Below the pieces are notes generated by a model, which ran no database searches, was not told the DNA's origin, and was given only the letters and a program-made list of their open reading frames with translations. From NCBI GenBank assembly GCA_946803715.1, contig CAMPET010000377.1, forward strand, positions 22,270-44,466: 22,197 bases of DNA, read 5' to 3'. Position 1 is the stretch's first letter, and each line of letters starts with the position of its first letter. The translations under genes were made by a program, and so were the position numbers. This DNA comes from Beroe ovata (lineage: Eukaryota; Ctenophora; Nuda; Beroida; Beroidae). Shown here piece after piece: positions 17,192-22,197 of the stretch.

Positions 17192-19510
17192 TTAGTGCAA
17201 CACGTACTGATGTTTACCCCAGGGTCCAGCCTCTCTGAGAATGGGCAATCTGCATAAGAAGATAAGTCGACATCTTCCACAAGCAATCGCCAATCATATT
17301 AGCTATACTTAGAGCATTTGATTAGTAAATTGGTAATAAAGATGAGAAGCATTTTGATATTAGCGGGAAATACGAGAGAGATTGACGAGGAAAATAATAT
17401 GGATAATGATAAGACACAAATTACTTTAGATATTAGCCGTTAGTCGAGTTGATAAGTTAGTCAAGTAACGTTAGTTAAGTAGGTTAGAAATAAGCAAGTG
17501 AATTAATTTAGTTAACCATTGACAGTTAAGTCATTGGAGCTATTTCACGGTCAAAGCATTAGTCACTTCACTTCAAGTGAAGTATAGTTTTCATAACAGT
17601 TGAAACACTGTAAGTCTTACAGTTGTTAGTTTGATAGCACTTACAGAGAACATACAGTACATCATACAAACAACATACAGTACGTTATGAACAGTACAGT
17701 ACGGACAATATACACTATTATACACAATACCCATGATCATAGTTACGGACGACACATACTTCCTGACACTTACAGCTGATGTTACAATACCATGTGTACT
17801 TACAGTACCATATTATGCAGCACCATGACAGTACGAATGACTAGCAGATGCAGTACTATACAGATGACAAAGACGATCACAAAGCAATTATCAAAACTGG
17901 ATTTATGAATAAGTTTACAAACGTCTCACCATGAGAAGATTACTTACACTGATCTAGTTTTACAGAACGCTGACCAATCGTGCGACACTAACAGAGTGAA
18001 TCCTAGAAATCAATTAGTTAGATATTTAGATTCGCTGCACTATCAGCTGATATTTTTGACGACTTTAATCATATATTATTATTAACATTAATGTCTCAAG
18101 TAGATGCATTGGTATCATGACGGCACAGGTGATAACGCTTTTTTCTTTACCAATAATGCATGACCTCTTTAGGTAGACTCATGTCGCCACTGCAGTAGGA
18201 AGCCCGTTCATGATACTACATAGATACGCCATTGACGGGAAATTCAATTTCATTCCCAGGACAAGGTTAAATGAAAGTCAGTAAACAAACTAAACTTGCT
18301 GCCCGTTGCAATATTGCAGCGCGTGTGATACGGTGGTAACGAGTGTGTAGTAGCAAGAATGAGTTGAGGCACCTGAGAGCGATTACAGAGAGTGTGTAAT
18401 TAGCCGGATTACAATGCAAGCTTTGGTGTGAAGGGACCACACTGTTGAATAATAATTAGCTCTCACAACTTCGGTAGCTATGCATGTAACCCATGGATGG
18501 TTACAATTTTGAGCAATTAGCACAGATAAAATCGACCTGTGTGAAGTTGGACGAACAAAGGGTGATAATCACTGTAACAATTGAAGCCACCTAGCTGGTG
18601 TTAAGAGAGAGCATATAGCTCATCTCAGTACTATTATCTATGGATGTTGACGTAGAAATGATGACGATTATTGAATGTTGAAACAGGCGCCAGAAACATA
18701 GTTGTGCGGAATTTCAAAAGTTTTTTTGAACAAAGATATCTCCATGACGTCATAGTCAACAAAAGTATGTTTGTATGCTACGTGTTTTGAAAGGTGCCGA
18801 TTTGCACGAACCTATTAGAAAAAAAACGGATTTTTACCGAATCTTAGCCATGTTAAATGACCCTTCAGCATTAACGTTCAAATTGGAATTTTTAGTCAGC
18901 AAATATCCTAGCAGTCTAGCACTTGCTAGTCACCGAATATTCTAGCAGTCTAACACGAACTTGTTTGTTTACATAAATTTTAGATTTTAACAACATAGAA
19001 AGGTTAAATGACTATTTAAAGTATATTATGACTATTTAACGTAATTATAGATTACATACCTACGAGTAGTAACATAGATAGGACTTATATTGTTTACTTT
19101 GAAGAGTTTGACACGAGAGAACTTACTTTGTAACTAGATAATAGTGTTTCAATTTATTAATCAAACATTACAAAGAACAGAACATTTATTTGATTGACTG
19201 CATTAGATGCAAATTTTCTCTATTAGGACAAAAAGAACATGCTGGAATGTTGACTTTAATGAAGTATTCTTTAAAAACTTAGGATATTAATTCAAAATAT
19301 TATTATCATGCTGATTAAGATTATCTTAGATACTTTCCCTGTGTCCACATATGTAGCAGTTAGAGTTCATTCAAGTTAATTGTCCCAATAACGGAACATG
19401 ATCAGGATCACTGCAATACTGAACAGCTGCACAAGAGAAGGGCGCAAAACGCTTGAAGCAGGACAAACGCTTGAAGTTGACACGATGATCGGGCAATAGG
19501 ATCTAGAATT
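17192..19510. other. Gene-poor stretch
   Basis: No supported gene. Loose ACAGTAC words recur at about 17640-17850. A 34-bp-spaced duplication lies at 18902-18956, and GTTAAATGACTATTTAAA with a nearby related inverted half at about 18993-19040. The stretch 18690-18890 reads like an old dispersed element but has no diagnostic ends that I can identify. Confidence 0.4.
18902..18956. repeat. Direct repeat, 21 bp at 34-bp spacing
   Basis: AATATCCTAGCAGTCTAGCA at 18902 and AATATTCTAGCAGTCTAACA at 18936, separated by 13 bp that also includes CTAG words. Confidence 0.75.
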
Positions 19511-19518
19511 CTACTCAC

Positions 19519-19640
19519 CTATATGACGCAAATTTTCCAACCAGCGGTCTTATTATCTCCTGACTCCAGAATCCTCTGAGCATCACTTTGATGAACAATT
19601 CACCATGGATGACATTCACTCAGAATGATTTCGCACTGGA
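19519..19640. CDS. Overlapping exon candidates on opposite strands
   Basis: Plus strand: 19570-19640 lies between a very good acceptor (TTATTATCTCCTGACTCCAG) and a donor, CTGGA|GTATGT, and reads NPLSITLMNNSPWMTFTQND then FALE. Minus strand: 19519-19618 lies between a weak acceptor (AATCATTCTGAG) and a consensus donor, CATATAG|GTGAGT, and reads VIHGELFIKVMLRGFWSQ then EIIRPLVGKFASY. Both are open with protein-like composition, and only one is likely real. Family not recognised for either. Confidence 0.3.
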
Positions 19641-19733
19641 GTATGTAATCAGATGAAGCACATAAGTTTCATACGAAGTATAACAGATGAACAGAGGTCG
19701 ATTTGACACTGTCCAGTTCCGATGCTCATCGAG

Positions 19734-19741
19734 TATAAAAG
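19734..19741 (+). promoter_or_regulatory. Isolated TATA box (TATAAAAG)
   Basis: TATAAAAG lies between two copies of CCAGTTCCGAT (19713 and 19769, 56 bp apart). The first ATG of a transcript starting near 19764 would be 19830 and gives only 21 codons. A target gene is not visible. Confidence 0.35.
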
Positions 19742-20250
19742 ATGGACTGGTAGTGAATCAATATTGCCCAGTTCCGATACTTAGTTCAAACATCTGCAAC
19801 AGTGCAACACTATACAGTGCAACAGGAGAATGAAAACCGGCGTGAAAAGGATATACCTACCGAATTACAGAGAACTGGATCTATTTCCAAAGTGACATAC
19901 TTGTCTTTCCAAACAAGGATCATCATCAAGCGTCTTCAGCAACAAAAGCATCAAGGCAATCAGACGAGCTGTTCAAACTCAATTGCAAATGTAACGAGAC
20001 TGCATTAAATTAGTATTTTGATTGTTCATAGTATTTGCCTTGTGGGAATACCGAATACTTAAGAATTAATGATAGTGAATTGATTTTATTAGAGCGAAGG
20101 TTTCGTCCAAAAATTTTCGAACCCCGCAGGGGAGTTTTGAAAGGCCGATGATGTGTGAGTCGCGGATTCTGTAAGCAGAAGCCGCGCATCACAGCTTCAG
20201 TTAGCTCTTCCTTGACATAGCTCATGACGTCACAAGGAGAGGGCCTGCTC

Positions 20251-20502
20251 TCATCTATACTGAGCTATTGGTTTGTAATTGGGTGTAAGTACACTGCTAT
20301 AACCATTGGGAGAGCAATAATAGCCTGAACCACGCAATTTGTAGTCACGCAGCGTGACGTAACATGTTATATNGATGGGTTCTACCCCCAATAATGCGAT
20401 GATTCTGCGCATTTTGGTGCCCTCATTTGCCCCTCTACTCCTTTCCTTAAGGAAATCCAAAATTTTCCCACGGTCAAGATGGGCGTGGTCCAGAAATGGC
20501 AT
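20251..20502 (-). CDS. Hypothetical 83-aa frame starting inside the dispersed repeat
   Basis: ATG at 20502 (G at -3) opens a frame starting MPFLDHAHLDRGKILDFL and continuing through a basic stretch (KERSRGANEGTKMRRIIALL), with one unreadable codon at the N (20373). The first 11 codons lie in the repeat shared with 311-401, where the frame breaks after four further codons. It could be a relic of a mobile-element ORF or a chance frame. No family recognised. Confidence 0.2.
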   Translation of the reverse strand: MPFLDHAHLDRGKILDFLKERSRGANEGTKMRRIIALLGVEPIXITCYVTLRDYKLRGSGYYCSPNGYSSVLTPNYKPIAQYR

Positions 20503-20579
20503 TTCTTCACCTCGTAGACCGCGACAAACTTAGGAGGTGTTTCTGGGGACCTAAACGAGTACCGTGGAAGTGGAATCGC
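20470..20579 (-). repeat. Dispersed repeat, minus-oriented copy
   Basis: Reverse complement of the 311-401 block, with a roughly 15-bp insertion (ACCTCCTAAGTTTGT on the minus strand). The two copies are about 20 kb apart in inverted orientation. Confidence 0.7.
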
Positions 20580-21064
20580 CTTTTTGGGAATTAGTTCCCT
20601 GAATCGATATTTTTGGGGGCTATTTCCCTGGCACTACCCCGGTCTATCCTGATGGTATTGGCCCCTTGAAGGGGTTATATTGGCTACTTGATCTGAATAT
20701 TTTGTAATCGTTTTTCTATTTGACGATATAACCCCAATTACCCTGAAAATATAATTGCATAATCAACCTTATTTATGTGGATAACTCTTAATCTGATGCA
20801 GCGGATTTACATTTTTTCTGATCGGGATATGGTGCCTCGTATTGGTTCTTGTGATTACTGTTCAGTGTTCAATTTAGTGATATTTGTTCGATTCCCATGA
20901 AATCCAAATTAGTTTCATTTTAATTTAATGAGATCATGAATAACTCAGAAAAGTATGAGATTGATCGGGGCGTGTACCCTGAACACCAGGAATCGCGCCT
21001 GCGCCTGCAGCTTAACCATTTTTCGGTCGTGCGAGCGTCGAGCGAATGTCGACGATACAAAACT
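20580..21064. other. Non-coding stretch
   Basis: AT-rich, then a CpG-containing block (20985-21060) with GCGCCTGCGCCTGC, which resembles an NRF1-type site loosely. No exon supported. Confidence 0.4.
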
Positions 21065-21163
21065 GCGACACATGTGCGACACAAGTGCGACACAAGTGCG
21101 ACACTACTGCGACACAACTGCGACACAAGTGTGACACAAGTGTGACACAACTGCAACACAATA
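21065..21163. repeat. 11-bp tandem array, nine units
   Basis: Nine head-to-tail units with consensus GCGACACAAGT. The best-preserved ones are in the middle, and the last three carry GTGACACA/GCAACACA changes that look like CpG decay. The 11-bp period is close to one helical turn. Confidence 0.9.
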
Positions 21164-21190
21164 ACACTTATGGTTAGTAATCATTTTCAA

Positions 21191-21415
21191 GGATCGACCG
21201 GGATCCCGGCAAGAATCAAGATCCCGGTCCCGGTCAAAATTTGCCTATTTGCCGGGCTCTCGATCCCATTCAAAATTATGAAAATGTACCGGGATTGCGG
21301 CCGGGATTTCTCATTTAATTTTTTGAAATTTTGATTTTTTTTGTGACGTTTTTCAATTTCTCTTTTAGTTTTTTGAAATTTTTGAATCTTTTCGTGATAT
21401 TTTTTTTAATGAAAT
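21191..21415. repeat. CCGGGAT-rich block and T-rich 50-bp duplication
   Basis: CCGGGATCCCGG (21198-21209, a perfect palindrome) is followed by further GATCCCGGTCCCGG and CCGGGAT words to about 21308. A T-rich direct duplication of period 50 starts at 21319 and 21369 (TTTTTTGAAATTTT...GTGA). This composition is typical of old dispersed elements, but I see no terminal inverted repeats. Confidence 0.5.
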
Positions 21416-21658
21416 TAGTTGTGAATTTCTGTTAATTATGCCAACATAAGAAACAATCGACATTTCACATGACTTCAAGTCAATATTAAACCACTCAATC
21501 ACAATGATAGACACTATCACTGTCAGTGCTATCTACATCGTCCTCAAAGTCCACCATAATGCTCTAATTCCTTCACTCCTCATTCAAATCTCTCTGAGCT
21601 CCGGCCCTGCTGTTGGGGTACCGGAAATCAGCTGGTGCCAATTAAATTCTGAATTGCT

Positions 21659-21686
21659 TACGTCATAATTGAGAGCTCTTTATATT
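21659..21686 (+). promoter_or_regulatory. Possible CRE and TATA-like elements upstream of 21768
   Basis: TTACGTCATAA (about 21659-21669) contains the CRE core ACGTCA, and TTTATATTT lies near 21680. A start about 30 bp on would leave a leader of some 55-60 nt to the ATG at 21768. Confidence 0.3.
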
Positions 21687-21767
21687 TCGAAAACGAGATT
21701 ATCTAGATTTTCCGGCCTCGACACCCACAACTGTTCTTTGCCACGAAACTCAGTACTCACTTGCCAC

Positions 21768-22197
21768 ATGGCAGAGGGTGGTGGAGACACAAGTAAACCC
21801 TAAACCCTTATTCACACCACCGACTCCTCTGTTTCAATTCCTGGTCAGTGGTCTGTCACTACTCACTTCCTATCAGTGCTTATCCCTGCCATTCTCCAGA
21901 ACAATACTCCTTAAGTTTTGAGATGAAATGTTGCATGGGCCTTGTCCGGCTTCAGAAACCTGCGTGCTTTCATTTCGGACCTAGCACTGCTAGTAGCAAT
22001 CTCGCAAACGTGTAGGTCTCGACGAATTTATTTTGTCGTCATGAAGAACTTGATGATGATCGTTTCCTCTTCCACAGCCCGCTGATAAAGTTCTTGTACC
22101 CGGTGCTATTAGAGTAGTTATTGGTCGAGTGATCAAATCTCGTGCCTTCGGCTCTAATTTTTCGAGTATGTATAGTTATGCATCAAATCGTATGAAA
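21768..22197 (+). CDS. 5' part of a spliced gene running off the window
   Basis: Three exons keep one frame. Exon 1, 21768-21792 (MAEGGGDT), has donor CACAA|GTAAAC. Exon 2, 21849-22009, follows the acceptor TTTCAATTCCTGGTCAG, reads VCHYSLPISAYPCHSPEQYS and onward, and ends CAAAC|GTGTAG, a weak donor. Exon 3, 22078 to the edge, follows a strong acceptor (CGTTTCCTCTTCCACAG) and reads PADKVLVPGAIRVVIGRVIK, then SRAFGSNFSSMYSYASNRMK with no stop. The introns would be 56 and 68 nt. Exon 3 is the best supported; the exon 2 donor is the weak point. No family recognised and the 3' end is missing. The first intron includes CCCTAAACCCT, a telomere-like word. Confidence 0.4.

Noticed and set aside
20110-20180. 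TTCGAACCCCGC, resembling a tRNA T-loop
   Set aside because: No matching acceptor stem, D-arm or anticodon arm could be folded around it. It is better seen as a small CCCC-GCA-GGGG hairpin.

Overview
This is eukaryotic nuclear DNA, most likely from an animal with compact genes. The clearest gene carries the C-terminal end of a GLMP/NCU-G1-type lysosomal membrane protein, a family I know from animals, and it is split by a normal GT-AG intron of 144 nt. Other plausible introns are 56-230 nt. Core promoters have TATA, initiator and CCAAT elements, the DNA is AT-rich, and simple repeats and minisatellites are dense. A sponge or another early-branching animal would fit, but the sequence does not prove a phylum. 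Four isolated N bases (9299, 12464, 14851, 20373) mark uncertain assembly positions.

Left part (1-4.9 kb): a minus-strand gene for a long, mostly disordered protein of at least 391 residues (ATG at 2747, probable splice donor at 1576/1575); a compact intronless plus-strand gene with a textbook TATA/Inr promoter, encoding a 232-residue protein with a myristoylation/palmitoylation-type N-terminus (3712-4410); and a second minus-strand serine-rich exon (4555-4853). The last two are convergent. Both minus-strand exons end in a splice donor that overlaps the in-frame stop, so both genes probably continue through splicing.

Middle (5-12.6 kb): a strong-looking promoter at 5632-5712 (two CCAATCAG boxes, CACGTG, TATAAAAT), a possible small gene at 6208-6558, a 15-bp minisatellite, and an array of four CCAAT boxes. 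A 1.4-kb tandem segmental duplication follows (7881-9298 and 9367-10772); both copies end in TATATAAAAGGG plus a (TTG)n tract. Weak minus-strand exon candidates follow at 10.8-11.2 kb.

Right part (12.1-22.2 kb): the lysosomal-protein exons (12591-12989, possibly also 12101-12170), then a long repeat-rich, gene-poor stretch. It holds a diverged 175-bp tandem duplication, a degenerate TTAGGG tract flanked by CACGTG sites, a degenerate minisatellite, a 27-bp minisatellite open on both strands, an AT-rich ACAGGTTATATT array, and an 11-bp array. Isolated exon-like islands lie near 17.1 and 19.6 kb. A probable new gene begins at 21768 and runs off the window end. A dispersed repeat of about 100 bp occurs once near each end of the window in opposite orientation.

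I found no CRISPR array, operon, rRNA or tRNA, and no recognisable autonomous transposon. Apart from the GLMP-like tail, none of the predicted proteins belongs to a family I can name. Most exon models rest on splice-site and frame consistency only and need transcript support.
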